NCBI GenBank assembly: GCA_040880725.1
Contig: JBBDHV010000020.1
Coordinates: 1 to 64,000, forward strand
DNA from: DATHWB01 sp040880725
GTDB taxonomy: Bacteria > Actinomycetota > Acidimicrobiia > Spongiisociales > ZC4RG35
Direction of reading: 5' to 3'
Length of the DNA: 64,000 nucleotides
The notes beneath the pieces are model-generated. The model saw only the letters and a program-made list of their open reading frames with translations. It searched no databases and was not told the origin of the DNA. The stretch's first letter is position 1. Every line of letters starts with the position of its first letter. Shown here one piece after another: positions 52,033 through 61,230 of this stretch. Made by a program: the position numbers and the translations under genes.

Positions 52033-53661
52033 TCACCCTGCGAGTTGGGTGTCGACGAAACGAATGGCGTTGTCCCCTCTGACCTCATATCCCTCGACCT
52101 GCGGGCTCCATGCCTGCACGTTCTCGGGGTTGTAGAGGAAGGTGTAGGAGGCGTCGTCGACGATCAGTCGGGCTGCCTCGTCGTAGAGCGCCTTGCGGGC
52201 GTCCTGGTCGGTTTCGACCCTGGCGTCGTCCAACAGCGCATCGACTTCAGGGTTGGAGTATCCCTGGAAGTTGAAGGTGCCGTCGGTGTGGTGCTGGGCG
52301 TAGTAGAAGTCGTCGGGGTCGATGTTCCCGACCCAGCTCAGCATGAACGCATCGAAGTCGCCTTGGCCCTGGCGGTCGAGCCAGGTTCCGAAGTCGACGT
52401 CGGAGATCTCGACGGTGACGCCGATCTCGGCCAGTTGGCTGGCGATGACCTGAGCCTGGGTGACCGTCTCGGGGAACTCCGAGCTCACCATGAACTCGAT
52501 CGTCAGGTCGCTGACGCCGGCTTCCTCCAGCAGTGCGGCGGCACCTTCGGTGTCTCCGGGTGTGAACGGCGCGTAGTCCGTCGCCCAGAAGTTCGAGGCC
52601 GGGATGGCTGTCTGGTTCGGTGTCGCGGCGCCGAACTGGGCCGCTTCGGTGATGACGTCACGGTCGATGGCCATGGCGATCGCCCGACGGACGTCTGGGT
52701 TGTCGAAGGGTTCCCGCGCCTGGTTGAGCGCGAAGTAGTGGTAGTCGCCGCCGGGTACGCGTTGTATGACGACGTCCGAGTCGCCTTCCAGGCTCTCCAG
52801 GTCCTGGGGCGGGACTCCGTCGATCCAGTGGACCTCTCCGGTCTGCAGGTTGGTGAGCTTCACCGTGGCGTCGGGAATCTGCACGAACCGGATGCCGTCG
52901 AGATGGGGGAGCCCTTCGTCGGCCCTCCAGTAGTCGGGGTTGGCTTCCAGGACGATCCCCTGGTCAGGCGACTGGGAGACGAAACGGAAGGGCCCGGTGC
53001 CGACCGGCGCGCTGTCGATGGAGCCGTCGTCGACGATCTCCTGGGGAACGATGGCCATTCCCTTGAACGCGCCGATGTTGACCAACAGGTTGGGGGTTGG
53101 TCTGCTCAGATTGATCTCGACGGTGCGGTCGTCGACGGCGACGACCTCTTCGATGGAGGCGAAGCGGAACGCATTCGCGGCCGCGACGTCGGGATCCATG
53201 ATCCGGTTGTACGAGTAGACGACGTCTTCTGCGGTGAAGTCACGTCCGTTGTGGAAGGTCACCCCGTCTCTCAGTGTGAAGGTCCAGGTCAGGTTGTCAT
53301 CGGAGATCTCCCAGCTCTCGGCGAGGGCCGGCTCCATCTGGAGGTCGGGGCCGGGCTGGACGAGCGTGTCGTAGACATTCTCGAGCACCTGGAAGCTGGC
53401 GTACGCCGATGTCAGGTGCGGGTCGAGCCGGTCGGGCTCGGCGCCCTGGGCGGCAATGAGCACCATCTCGTCGTCCTCGGGCGTGGTCTGCTCGGTCGTG
53501 GTTTCGGTCGCGCCGGGCGAAGTGGTGTCGCTGCCTGGCGGAGCCGTGGTCGTGGTGTCTGAATCCTCGACGTCCACGCTCTCGCCGGAGTCGCAGGCTG
53601 CAACGATCATCGCCAGGGTCAGCAGGAGGACCAAGGTCCTCCACATCGGTCGTGTTCTCAT
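52033..53661 (-). CDS. dppA: Peptide-binding lipoprotein (SBP family 5)
   Basis: 542 residues. A signal sequence with lipobox VAAC (Cys 23) leads to a Thr/Ser/Asp-rich linker, then the family 5 extracellular binding domain (PALAESWEISDDNLTWTFTLRDGVTFHNGRDFTAEDVVYSYNRI). It captures peptides or similar solutes for the DppBCDF complex. GAGGAGAGAG lies before the ATG. It follows the cupin regulator by 13 nt. Confidence 0.93.
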   Translation of the reverse strand: MRTRPMWRTLVLLLTLAMIVAACDSGESVDVEDSDTTTTAPPGSDTTSPGATETTTEQTTPEDDEMVLIAAQGAEPDRLDPHLTSAYASFQVLENVYDTLVQPGPDLQMEPALAESWEISDDNLTWTFTLRDGVTFHNGRDFTAEDVVYSYNRIMDPDVAAANAFRFASIEEVVAVDDRTVEINLSRPTPNLLVNIGAFKGMAIVPQEIVDDGSIDSAPVGTGPFRFVSQSPDQGIVLEANPDYWRADEGLPHLDGIRFVQIPDATVKLTNLQTGEVHWIDGVPPQDLESLEGDSDVVIQRVPGGDYHYFALNQAREPFDNPDVRRAIAMAIDRDVITEAAQFGAATPNQTAIPASNFWATDYAPFTPGDTEGAAALLEEAGVSDLTIEFMVSSEFPETVTQAQVIASQLAEIGVTVEISDVDFGTWLDRQGQGDFDAFMLSWVGNIDPDDFYYAQHHTDGTFNFQGYSNPEVDALLDDARVETDQDARKALYDEAARLIVDDASYTFLYNPENVQAWSPQVEGYEVRGDNAIRFVDTQLAG

Positions 53662-53674
53662 GTCTCTCTCCTCT

Positions 53675-54274
53675 TCAGAAGGATGGGGGTGTCACGGCGC
53701 CCACGATGAGCGCCTCGTGTGTCGTTCGGTTCTCCCACGAATGGGGTTGCGACGCGTCGTAGGTGACGGCGTCGCCGGTGGCGAGCTCGTGGGTGTCGCC
53801 CGCCAAGGTGACGTGGAGTCGGCCTTCCAGGACCAGGACGCATTCTTCGCCGTCGTGCTGAAAGGGGTTGGTGAGGTTCTCGAAGCCGCCAGGAATTCGG
53901 GTCTGCAGCATTTCGAGCCGCCCGTGGAGGTCCGGGGTGAGGAGTTCGTAGACGAGGCCTTCGGAGCCGAACTGGAGCCTGGTCCGTTCGGCAGCACGAA
54001 CGACACCGGATCGGTGGCGCTGGCCCCCGGCGCCGTCGACGAGTTCGCCGATCTGGACGTCGAGCGCCTCGGCGATCTTGTGGAGGGTCCGATACGAGGG
54101 GTTGCCGATTCCGCGTTCCACCTCGCTGAGGACGCCGATGCTCACGCCTGCTGCCGCTGCGAGCTGCTTGACCGTGTAGCGCCCGCGGCGTCGTTCGCGG
54201 ATGACCGCGCCGATACGGGCGAGTCCGGCCTCGGTGGCGTCGGCCGTCGGTGCAGTGGCTTCGTCGGTCGGCAT
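53675..54274 (-). CDS. XRE-cupin transcriptional regulator
   Basis: 199 residues. An N-terminal XRE helix-turn-helix (YTVKQLAAAAGVSIGVLSEVERGIGNPSYRTLHKIAEAL) is followed by a C-terminal cupin (FQHDGEECVLVLEGRLHVTLAGDTHELATGDAVTYDASQPHSWEN) with metal-ligand His/Glu. It is the first gene of the dpp-type operon and probably senses a small ligand to control it. A perfect dyad that overlaps a LexA box lies 57-75 nt upstream of its start. Confidence 0.88.
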   Translation of the reverse strand: MPTDEATAPTADATEAGLARIGAVIRERRRGRYTVKQLAAAAGVSIGVLSEVERGIGNPSYRTLHKIAEALDVQIGELVDGAGGQRHRSGVVRAAERTRLQFGSEGLVYELLTPDLHGRLEMLQTRIPGGFENLTNPFQHDGEECVLVLEGRLHVTLAGDTHELATGDAVTYDASQPHSWENRTTHEALIVGAVTPPSF

Positions 54275-54323
54275 GTTCCTCGGTGGTGTGGTCGGGTGTC
54301 GTCGTGCGAAAGTACGGTTTTAG

Positions 54324-54337
54324 CGAACCGCAGTTCG
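54324..54337. promoter_or_regulatory. LexA box in recA/XRE-cupin intergenic region (distal from recA)
   Basis: CGAACCGCAGTTCG matches the CGAAC-N4-GTTCG SOS operator of actinobacteria perfectly. It lies 50 nt from the XRE-cupin start and overlaps the left half of the neighbouring dyad. Confidence 0.7.
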
Positions 54338-54349
54338 ATAAATCGAACT
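54332..54349. promoter_or_regulatory. Dyad operator candidate of XRE-cupin regulator
   Basis: AGTTCGAT and ATCGAACT around a central AA form a perfect 8-bp dyad upstream of the regulator, which suits autoregulation. It shares six bases with a LexA box. Confidence 0.55.
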
Positions 54350-54395
54350 TCACCCTACGAGACGATCTCGGTCCTGTCGACCGAAATGCCACACA

Positions 54396-54409
54396 CGAAC
54401 AAGCGTTCG
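54396..54409. promoter_or_regulatory. LexA box of recA
   Basis: CGAACAAGCGTTCG is a perfect CGAAC-N4-GTTCG SOS operator, 115 nt before the recA start. Confidence 0.85.
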
Positions 54410-54523
54410 ATTAGTGTTCGCCGTCGCGAGGCGCGCCTCGAGAAGAAATCGACGTTTCTGTCACACCCCGGACATACCGTGTGCGACAACGAGGCGTGAG
54501 CGGGACAACGGAGAGGATTTCAG

Positions 54524-55609
54524 ATGGAACGGGAGAACACAGCAGAGCGGAACAAGGCGGTCGAAGTGGCCGTCTCCCAGATCGAGCGACAGTTCGGCAA
54601 GGGTTCGATCATGAAGATGGGTGACGGTCCCGACCGCAAAGTGGAGGTCATCTCCACCGGTGCCCTCTCTCTCGATCTCGCGCTCGGAATCGGCGGGGTC
54701 CCGCGGGGGCGGGTCGTCGAGATCTATGGACCGGAATCGAGCGGAAAGACGACGCTGGCCATGCATGTGGTCGCCGAGGCCCAGCGAAATGGGGGTATCG
54801 CCGCGTTCATCGATGCCGAGCACGCCATGGACCCGACCTACGCCCGCAAGCTTGGTGTCGACGTCGACGAACTGCTGATATCCCAGCCCGATACCGGAGA
54901 GCAGGCGCTGGAGATCGCCGACATGCTCATCCGTTCCGGTGCCCTCGACGTGGTCGTCATCGACTCGGTGGCCGCACTCGTCCCCCGAGCCGAGATCGAA
55001 GGCGAGATGGGCGACACCCACGTCGGATTGCAGGCCCGCCTCATGTCCCAGGCGCTCCGCAAGATCACCGCCAACCTGAACCGGTCGAAGACGACCGCCA
55101 TCTTCATCAACCAGTTGCGGGAGAAGATCGGTGTGATGTTCGGGTCTCCGGAGACCACCCCCGGTGGGCGAGCGCTCAAGTTCTACTCGTCGGTGCGCCT
55201 CGACATCCGCCGCATCGAAGCGATCAAGGACGGGGGAGAGAACGTCGGAAACCGCGTGCGGGTCAAGGTCGCCAAGAACAAGATGGCGCCCCCGTTCCGT
55301 CTCGCCGAGTTCGACATCATGTTCGGAGAGGGGATCTCGCGGGAGGGAAGCCTGCTCGATGTCGCCGTCGACCAAGGCATCGTCAAGAAGAGTGGAGCCT
55401 GGTTCACCTACGAGAAGGACCAACTCGGTCAGGGGCGGGAGAATTCCAAGCGTTTCCTGCGGGAGAACCCCGAAATCGCCATGCAGCTGCAGGCCAAGAT
55501 CTACGAGCTCGTGGGGATGGTCGCGACCGAGGCAAAGCCTGAAGGTGCCGCTGAGGGTGAGGTCGAGGATCTCGAGGCCACGGTGGATGCCGAGGCGAAT
55601 ACCGACTGA
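54524..55609 (+). CDS. recA: Recombinase RecA
   Basis: 361 residues. The ATP-binding GPESSGKTT, the Walker B VVVIDSVAALVPRAEIEGEMGD and the L2 loop TTAIFINQLREKIGVMFGSPETTPGGRALKFYSSVRLD are intact. The C-terminus is acidic. It catalyses strand exchange and activates LexA self-cleavage. GGAGAGG precedes the ATG. No recX follows. Two LexA boxes lie upstream. Confidence 0.98.
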   Translation: MERENTAERNKAVEVAVSQIERQFGKGSIMKMGDGPDRKVEVISTGALSLDLALGIGGVPRGRVVEIYGPESSGKTTLAMHVVAEAQRNGGIAAFIDAEHAMDPTYARKLGVDVDELLISQPDTGEQALEIADMLIRSGALDVVVIDSVAALVPRAEIEGEMGDTHVGLQARLMSQALRKITANLNRSKTTAIFINQLREKIGVMFGSPETTPGGRALKFYSSVRLDIRRIEAIKDGGENVGNRVRVKVAKNKMAPPFRLAEFDIMFGEGISREGSLLDVAVDQGIVKKSGAWFTYEKDQLGQGRENSKRFLRENPEIAMQLQAKIYELVGMVATEAKPEGAAEGEVEDLEATVDAEANTD

Positions 55610-55799
55610 AGATCTACCTGATCCGGGGTTTCACCGGCTAGAATCCGAACTCAACACACACGAATACGACGATCAGAAGTCACCGAAAAAATGCAGTACG
55701 CCACGACACGACATGCGAGAGGTCCCAACCGTCCCAGCGGTTGATCCGAAAGTCCACCGACTACCTCCGTTGACGTGTCGTCGCACCTCGTGAGCGTGT

Positions 55800-55827
55800 G
55801 TGCCGGGCCCCCCTGTGGGTCCGGCAC
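55800..55827 (+). promoter_or_regulatory. Hairpin in rny leader
   Basis: GTGCCGG (55800-55806) pairs with CCGGCAC (55821-55827), with an inner G-T and CCC/GGG. It lies 53 nt before the rny start, in the 271-nt recA-rny gap. It may be a terminator for recA or a structured leader of rny. The rest of the gap shows no gene; TAGAAT at 55639-55644 could be a -10 box. Confidence 0.4.
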
Positions 55828-55880
55828 CACTCGTTGGAGGGCGGCATCGTTCCGGAGCGGACGGTCGGGAAGAAGGAAGC

Positions 55881-57422
55881 ATGGACACCACGGCGCTCAT
55901 CGCGATCTCCGTTGCGGCGGCCGTCCTGATCGCAGGGGCTGGTGGATTCTTCATCGCCCGGTCCGTATTCGGCTCGAAGGATGTTCCCGGACCTGACCCC
56001 GAGGATCTCATCGCGCATTCTCGTCTGGAGGCGCAGCGAATCCTGGGACGTGCCGAAGAAGAGGGCAGGGCCCGCGCCGAGGCTTTCCGCGAGCGTGAGG
56101 AAGCCAAACTCGAGCACCGCCGTCTCGAATTGGACAACATGGAGGGTCGTCTGAGCCAGCGGGAGGAAACGCTCGAGCAGCGGGCGTCGAACCTCGCCTC
56201 CCGTGAGCAGTTGGTGCTCGACCGGGAGCGGGAGACCAGCGAGATCCGGCAGGAGACCGACGGCCTCCGTGAGAAGGTCCGGGCTGAACTCGAACGTTTG
56301 GCCGGTATCGATGCGAGGGCGGCCAAGGAGCAACTCCTCCAAGAAGTCGAGGACGAGGCACGCAGGGACGCAATGGTTCTCGTGCGGGACCTGGAGGTGA
56401 AGGCTCGGGAAGAAGCGGACAAGCGGGCTCGTCGGATTCTGGCGACTGCCGTCCAGCGCCTGGCGTCGGAGGTCGTGACCGAGACGACGGTGTCCGTGGT
56501 GGCCTTGCCGTCCGATGACATGAAGGGCCGCATCATCGGCCGTGAGGGTCGAAACATTCGTGCCCTCGAGGCAGTGACCGGCGTGAACCTCATCGTCGAC
56601 GACACCCCGGAAGCCGTTTCGGTGGCCTCCTTCGACCCGGTGCGCAGAGAGGTCGCCCGTCTGACACTGGAACGTTTGGTCGCCGACGGTCGCATCCACC
56701 CGGCGTCCATCGAGGAAGCCTTTTCGAAGGCGCAGGCCGAAGTGGAGCAGAGTGTTCGTGACGCCGGTGAATGGGCGCTGCTCGAGGTGGGGATGTCCCG
56801 GATGCACCCCGAACTCGTCACCGTCCTCGGGCGCCTCAAGTACCGGACGTCATACGGCCAGAACGTGCTCAATCATCTCGTCGAGTCGGCGCACATCGCC
56901 TCGATGCTCGCCAGCGAGTTGGGGATCGATCCGGTTCCCGTCAAACGCTCCGCGCTCCTGCATGACATCGGCAAGGCCGTGACCCATGAGGTCGAGGGCT
57001 CCCATGCGCTCATCGGTGCCGAGATCGCCCGCCGGTTCGGCGAGGACGCCGCCATCGTTCACGGCATCGAAGCCCATCACAACGAAGTCGAGCCGCGAAC
57101 CGTTCTCGCCGTGATCGTCCAAGCGGCCGATGCCGTGTCCGCGGCGCGTCCCGGTGCCCGCCGGGAGGCGTTGGAGTCCTATGTCCGTCGCCTCGAGCGC
57201 CTCGAGAGTCTCGCCCTCGACTTCGACGGGGTCGAGCGGGTCTTCGCGATGCAGGCCGGACGCGAGGTGCGGGTGGTGGTCGATCCCGGTGAGATCGACG
57301 ATCTCGCCGCGACGGATCTGTCGCGTCGCATCGCCAAGAAGTTGGAGGAGGACCTCCAGTATCCTGGGCAGATCCAGGTGACCGTGATCCGAGAGTTCCG
57401 GTCCACCGACTACGCCCGCTGA
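55881..57422 (+). CDS. rny: Ribonuclease Y
   Basis: 513 residues. An N-terminal membrane anchor (about 5-28) is followed by a long charged coiled coil to about 195. Next come a KH domain (MKGRIIGREGRNIRALEAVTGVNLIVDDTPE) and an HD domain with HD in LLHDIGKA. It is an endoribonuclease initiating mRNA decay at the membrane. GAAGGAAG precedes the ATG. RNase J is also present, suggesting both decay enzymes work here. Confidence 0.97.
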   Translation: MDTTALIAISVAAAVLIAGAGGFFIARSVFGSKDVPGPDPEDLIAHSRLEAQRILGRAEEEGRARAEAFREREEAKLEHRRLELDNMEGRLSQREETLEQRASNLASREQLVLDRERETSEIRQETDGLREKVRAELERLAGIDARAAKEQLLQEVEDEARRDAMVLVRDLEVKAREEADKRARRILATAVQRLASEVVTETTVSVVALPSDDMKGRIIGREGRNIRALEAVTGVNLIVDDTPEAVSVASFDPVRREVARLTLERLVADGRIHPASIEEAFSKAQAEVEQSVRDAGEWALLEVGMSRMHPELVTVLGRLKYRTSYGQNVLNHLVESAHIASMLASELGIDPVPVKRSALLHDIGKAVTHEVEGSHALIGAEIARRFGEDAAIVHGIEAHHNEVEPRTVLAVIVQAADAVSAARPGARREALESYVRRLERLESLALDFDGVERVFAMQAGREVRVVVDPGEIDDLAATDLSRRIAKKLEEDLQYPGQIQVTVIREFRSTDYAR

Positions 57423-57429
57423 GGTCCCC

Positions 57430-58815
57430 ATGACCACCACGATCCTCCCAGAGCCGCGCCGACGCGAACAGCCGTACCGCCAACCGACCAGGCGCGGCCA
57501 GCTCTTCCACATCCGCACGTTCGGCTGTCAGATGAACGAGCATGATTCGGAGCGGATCGCCGGTCAGCTCGCGGCGGACGGCATGGAATGGACCGACGAC
57601 CTCGCCAGCGCCGACGTGGTGTATGTGAACACCTGCACCATTCGCGAGAACGCCGACAACCGGCTGTACGGGAATCTCGGACAACTCAAGGCCGTCAAGG
57701 ACGTGAACCCGTCGATGAAGCTCGTGGTGGGCGGCTGTGCGGCCCAGAAGGACCGTGACCTCGTCAGGGAGAAGGCGCCCTGGGTTGATGTCGTCATGGG
57801 GACGCACAATCTCGACCGGGTGCTCGACCTGCTGGATCACGCCGAGGCGTGGGGGCCCATCACCGAGGTCGTCGACGAACTCCAAGCCATGCCGTCGTCG
57901 TTGCCCGTCAAGCGTGAGCTGACCCATTCGGCCTGGGTGACGATCCAGGTGGGCTGCAACAACAGCTGCACGTTCTGCATCGTGCCGTCGGTGCGCGGGA
58001 CCGAGATCAGTCGGCGACCCGGTGACGTGCTGTTGGAAGTCCAGCGCCTCGCCGGCGATGGCGTGGTGGAAGTCACGCTCCTCGGCCAGAACGTCGACAC
58101 CTACGGGCGGGACCTGGCGATCGACGGCCGCCGCCGTCCGATCTTTGCTGACCTGCTCCGCCAGGTCGGAGCGGTCGACGGCATCCGCAGGGTGCGGTTC
58201 ACGAGTCCGCACCCCAACGATTTCCGGCGGGACGTGGCAGAGGCGATGGCCGAGACCGAGGCAGTGTGCGAACAGCTCCACTTCCCGGTGCAGAGCGGGT
58301 CGGACCGGATCCTGCGAGCGATGCATCGGGGCTACACGGCCGAGAAGTACCTCGAACGCCTGGCCATGGCCCGGGAAGTCATCGACGGCCTTGCGGTCTC
58401 CACCGATTTCATCGTGGGGTTCCCCGGCGAGACGGAGGCCGACTTCCAGGCAACGTTGGACCTTGCCCGGGAAGCCGCGTTCGATCAGGCATTCATGTTC
58501 ATCTTCTCGCCCCGGCCGGGAACCGGAGCAGCGGAGATGTCCGATCGGTTCGTCGACCCCGATGTGGTCCAGGACCGGTTCCAGCGTCTCATGGAGATCC
58601 AGACCGCCAACGGATGGGCCTCGAATCAACGAGATGTCGGCCAGGTGATCGAGCTGCTCGCCGAAGGCCCGTCGAAGAAGGACGCTGCGGTCGCCACCAC
58701 CCGCACACGCACCGGCAAAGTCGTCCACGTCCCTGCGACGATGCCACCAGGCACGTTTCTGTCCGCGGAGATCACCGAGGCCGCCCAGCACTACCTCGTG
58801 GGGAGACAGCTCTGA
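57430..58815 (+). CDS. miaB: tRNA-2-methylthio-N6-dimethylallyladenosine synthase MiaB
   Basis: 461 residues. The three N-terminal Cys (FGCQMNEHDSE at C33, NTCTIRENA, GGCAAQ) and the radical SAM cluster (GCNNSCTFCIVPSVRG) are complete, with a C-terminal TRAM domain. It methylthiolates i6A37 made by MiaA, whose gene follows and overlaps. First of miaB-miaA-dapF. Confidence 0.96.
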   Translation: MTTTILPEPRRREQPYRQPTRRGQLFHIRTFGCQMNEHDSERIAGQLAADGMEWTDDLASADVVYVNTCTIRENADNRLYGNLGQLKAVKDVNPSMKLVVGGCAAQKDRDLVREKAPWVDVVMGTHNLDRVLDLLDHAEAWGPITEVVDELQAMPSSLPVKRELTHSAWVTIQVGCNNSCTFCIVPSVRGTEISRRPGDVLLEVQRLAGDGVVEVTLLGQNVDTYGRDLAIDGRRRPIFADLLRQVGAVDGIRRVRFTSPHPNDFRRDVAEAMAETEAVCEQLHFPVQSGSDRILRAMHRGYTAEKYLERLAMAREVIDGLAVSTDFIVGFPGETEADFQATLDLAREAAFDQAFMFIFSPRPGTGAAEMSDRFVDPDVVQDRFQRLMEIQTANGWASNQRDVGQVIELLAEGPSKKDAAVATTRTRTGKVVHVPATMPPGTFLSAEITEAAQHYLVGRQL

Positions 58816-59696
58816 CCGAACTCCTGGTGATCGTCGGGCCGACCGCGTCGGGCAAGAGCGCGTTCGCGGTGGAGATCGCCGAACGGCTCGGTGCGGGGAT
58901 CGTGTCGCTCGACTCGATGCAGGTGTACCGGGGGATGGACATCGGCACGGCGAAGGCGACTCCCGGGGATCAGCTCCGGGTGCCCCATTCGATGATCGAT
59001 CTGGTCGATCCGGGCGAGGAGTATTCGGTGCAGGACTTCCAGATCGAGGCCCGTCGAATCATCGACAGCTCGGAGACCCCCTGGGTCCTCGTCGGGGGAT
59101 CAGGCCTGCACATGCGCGCCGTCATCGACCCCCTCGAGTTCCTTCCCACCGATGAGACGCTCAGGTTCGAGCTGGAGGAGACGGAGCCATCTGTGCTGGT
59201 GGCAGAACTCCTCGCAGCAGACACCGAGGCGGGGGCACGGGTGGATCTGGCCAACCCGCGCCGCGTCATCAGGGCGGTTGAGGTGTACCGCCTGACCGGC
59301 CGCACGCCAAGCGAGATCGTCGACGATCCACCCCGACGGGCGGTGGCCGCGTACGAATCCCGATATCCGTGCCGCATCGTCGGCATCGATCCCGGCGAGG
59401 CGCTCGCCGAGAGGATCGATCGCCGCCTCGACGCGATGATCTCAACCGGCCTGCTCGCGGAGGTCGCCAATCTCCGGGGCTCGCTGGGCCGCACCGCGTC
59501 CCAGGCCGTGGGATACGCTCAACTGACCCCGGTGGTCACAGGCGAAGCGACGATGGACCACGGACTCGGCGCCACCCGGAAGGCGACGTGGGCGCTGGCG
59601 CGCCGCCAGCGGGCCTGGTTCCGACGCGATCCGAGGATCACGTGGTTGGATCCGGTCAACGACGACGTCGTGGCCGCAGTGATGGAGATGACATGA
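58812..59696 (+). CDS. miaA: tRNA dimethylallyltransferase MiaA, non-canonical CTG start
   Basis: 294 residues. P-loop GPTASGKS, LDSMQVYRGMDIGTAKAT, VGGSGLHMRA and RRQRAWFRRDPRITW are typical. It prenylates A37 of tRNA. The proper N-terminus (TELLVIVGPTASGKS) needs a start before the first strand, but no ATG, GTG or TTG lies there. The candidate is CTG at 58812, overlapping the miaB stop as CTGA, like the ATGA couplings seen elsewhere. The alternative GTG at 58827 would cut into the first beta strand. Confidence 0.9.
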   Translation: MTELLVIVGPTASGKSAFAVEIAERLGAGIVSLDSMQVYRGMDIGTAKATPGDQLRVPHSMIDLVDPGEEYSVQDFQIEARRIIDSSETPWVLVGGSGLHMRAVIDPLEFLPTDETLRFELEETEPSVLVAELLAADTEAGARVDLANPRRVIRAVEVYRLTGRTPSEIVDDPPRRAVAAYESRYPCRIVGIDPGEALAERIDRRLDAMISTGLLAEVANLRGSLGRTASQAVGYAQLTPVVTGEATMDHGLGATRKATWALARRQRAWFRRDPRITWLDPVNDDVVAAVMEMT

Positions 59697-60439
59697 GGTT
59701 CACGAAGATGCAGGGCCTGGGCAACGACTTCGTCGTGCTCAACGGTGACGTCGAAGTCACCGGGGACTTGGTTCGTGCGCTCTGTGATCGGAACTTCGGT
59801 GTGGGCGCAGACGGTGTGTTGACGGTCGGGATGGTCGGCGGTGTCGTCACCATGGGGTATTGGAACGCCGATGGGTCTTCCGCCGAGATGTGCGGGAACG
59901 GACTCCGCTGCGTGGCTCGCTTTGCGGTCGATCAGGGGTTGGCGACCGCCGGAGTGTTCATCGTGCAGACCCCGGCCGGTCCGAAGCAGGTCGAGGTCGG
60001 CGAGGAGATCCGGGTGGACCTGGGTATGCCCGTGGTGGGAGACATGACCGAGATCGGAGGTCGCTTCTTCCGCAACGTGTCAGTGGGGAACCCGCACGCG
60101 GTCACCGAGGTCGAAGACGTGGAGTCGGCTCCGGTGGCCGAAGTGGGCGCGGCCCTCCAGTCCCAGTACCCACACGGCGCCAACGTCGAATTCGTGACGA
60201 TCGACGGAGCGGTCGTCGACATGCGCGTGTGGGAACGGGGTGTGGGCGAGACGTTGGCGTGTGGCAGCGGGATCGTTGCCGCCGCCGCGGTGGCACGCCG
60301 CAACGGCGGGGGTGACGAGATCATCGTGATGATGCCCGGCGGGACCGCCCGAGTCGAGTTCTCCGACGGAGGCGCGTGGCTGATCGGCCCGGCAGAATAT
60401 TCATTCGAGGGCGTCTGGCCACACCCGTCGGTCGGATGA
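59693..60439 (+). CDS. dapF: Diaminopimelate epimerase
   Basis: 248 residues with the two catalytic Cys, in MCGNGLRC and ACGSGI, and GLGNDFVVL, NADGS and GNPHAV. It interconverts LL- and meso-DAP for lysine and peptidoglycan. The ATG overlaps the miaA stop. It converges on lexA with a 12-nt gap. Confidence 0.96.
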   Translation: MRFTKMQGLGNDFVVLNGDVEVTGDLVRALCDRNFGVGADGVLTVGMVGGVVTMGYWNADGSSAEMCGNGLRCVARFAVDQGLATAGVFIVQTPAGPKQVEVGEEIRVDLGMPVVGDMTEIGGRFFRNVSVGNPHAVTEVEDVESAPVAEVGAALQSQYPHGANVEFVTIDGAVVDMRVWERGVGETLACGSGIVAAAAVARRNGGGDEIIVMMPGGTARVEFSDGGAWLIGPAEYSFEGVWPHPSVG

Positions 60440-60451
60440 TCCCGTCCGCGG

Positions 60452-61129
60452 TCAGGCCAGTTTGCGCAGCACCGTGACGACCTTGCCGATGATGGCGACG
60501 TCACGCTCGAAGATCATCGGCGCATAGGCCGGGTTCTCGGAGATCAGCATGACCTTGCCGTCCGCGCGTCGCAGACGCTTGACCGTGGCTTCCTCCCCGT
60601 CGACCAGCGCCGCGATGATCTCGCCATCTCGGGCATGGTCCTGGCGGCGGATGACGACGTAGTCGCCGTCGAGAATGCCGGCGTCGATCATCGAGTCGCC
60701 CTTGATCTCCAGCATGAAGACCGGCCCGTTGCCCACGAGGTCGGTGGGCAGTGCCATGACGTTCTCGACGTCCTCGGCGGCGAGGATGGGGGAGCCGGCG
60801 GCGATGCGCCCCACCAGTGGGACGTCCCGGAGGTGTTCGTCGTCACGGGTGCTGGGGGTGGCTTCGGCGGTATCGGCCTGCGCTCCCAGAACCTCGATGG
60901 CCCGCGGCTTGGTGGCGTCCTTGCGGATGTATCCGAGCTTGACCAGGGACGAGAGATGGCTGTGCACGGTGGATGGTGACGACAGGCCGACCGCCTCGCC
61001 GATCTCGCGCACCGACGGGGGATAGCCCCGCGCGGCCACCGTCGAGCGGATGTACTCCAACACTTGTCGCTGCCGTTCGCTCAGAGCTTCTCCGCCGCCG
61101 CGGGCGGGGCCGTCCGTGTCCTTGACCAT
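60452..61129 (-). CDS. lexA: SOS repressor LexA
   Basis: 225 residues. A winged helix DNA-binding domain (LSERQRQVLEYIRSTVAARGYPPSVREIGEAVGLSSPSTVHSHLSSL) is joined to the self-cleaving peptidase domain. The cleavage site is A111-G112, with catalytic S146 (GDSMIDAG) and K184 (TVKRL). GAGGAGAGG precedes the ATG at 61129. Two LexA boxes in the divergent gap point to autorepression. Confidence 0.97.
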   Translation of the reverse strand: MVKDTDGPARGGGEALSERQRQVLEYIRSTVAARGYPPSVREIGEAVGLSSPSTVHSHLSSLVKLGYIRKDATKPRAIEVLGAQADTAEATPSTRDDEHLRDVPLVGRIAAGSPILAAEDVENVMALPTDLVGNGPVFMLEIKGDSMIDAGILDGDYVVIRRQDHARDGEIIAALVDGEEATVKRLRRADGKVMLISENPAYAPMIFERDVAIIGKVVTVLRKLA

Positions 61130-61206
61130 GTTCTGTCCTCTCCTCCGGTGGCTCCGATGGTACCCGCCGGATCTTCGCGTTCCAAACACCTGTTCGACTT
61201 GACGGT

Positions 61207-61220
61207 CGAACGTCCGTTCG
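61207..61220. promoter_or_regulatory. LexA box 1 in lexA/LysM divergent region
   Basis: CGAACGTCCGTTCG, a perfect SOS operator, 78 nt from the lexA start. Confidence 0.85.
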
Positions 61221-61230
61221 GGTACTGTAC

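Noticed and set aside
50980..53562. An open frame of 860 codons on the plus strand opposite the dpp-type permease and binding-protein genes
   Set aside because: It mirrors the codon bias of the real minus-strand genes, is low-complexity (Asp/Glu/Gly/Val-rich) and matches no protein family.
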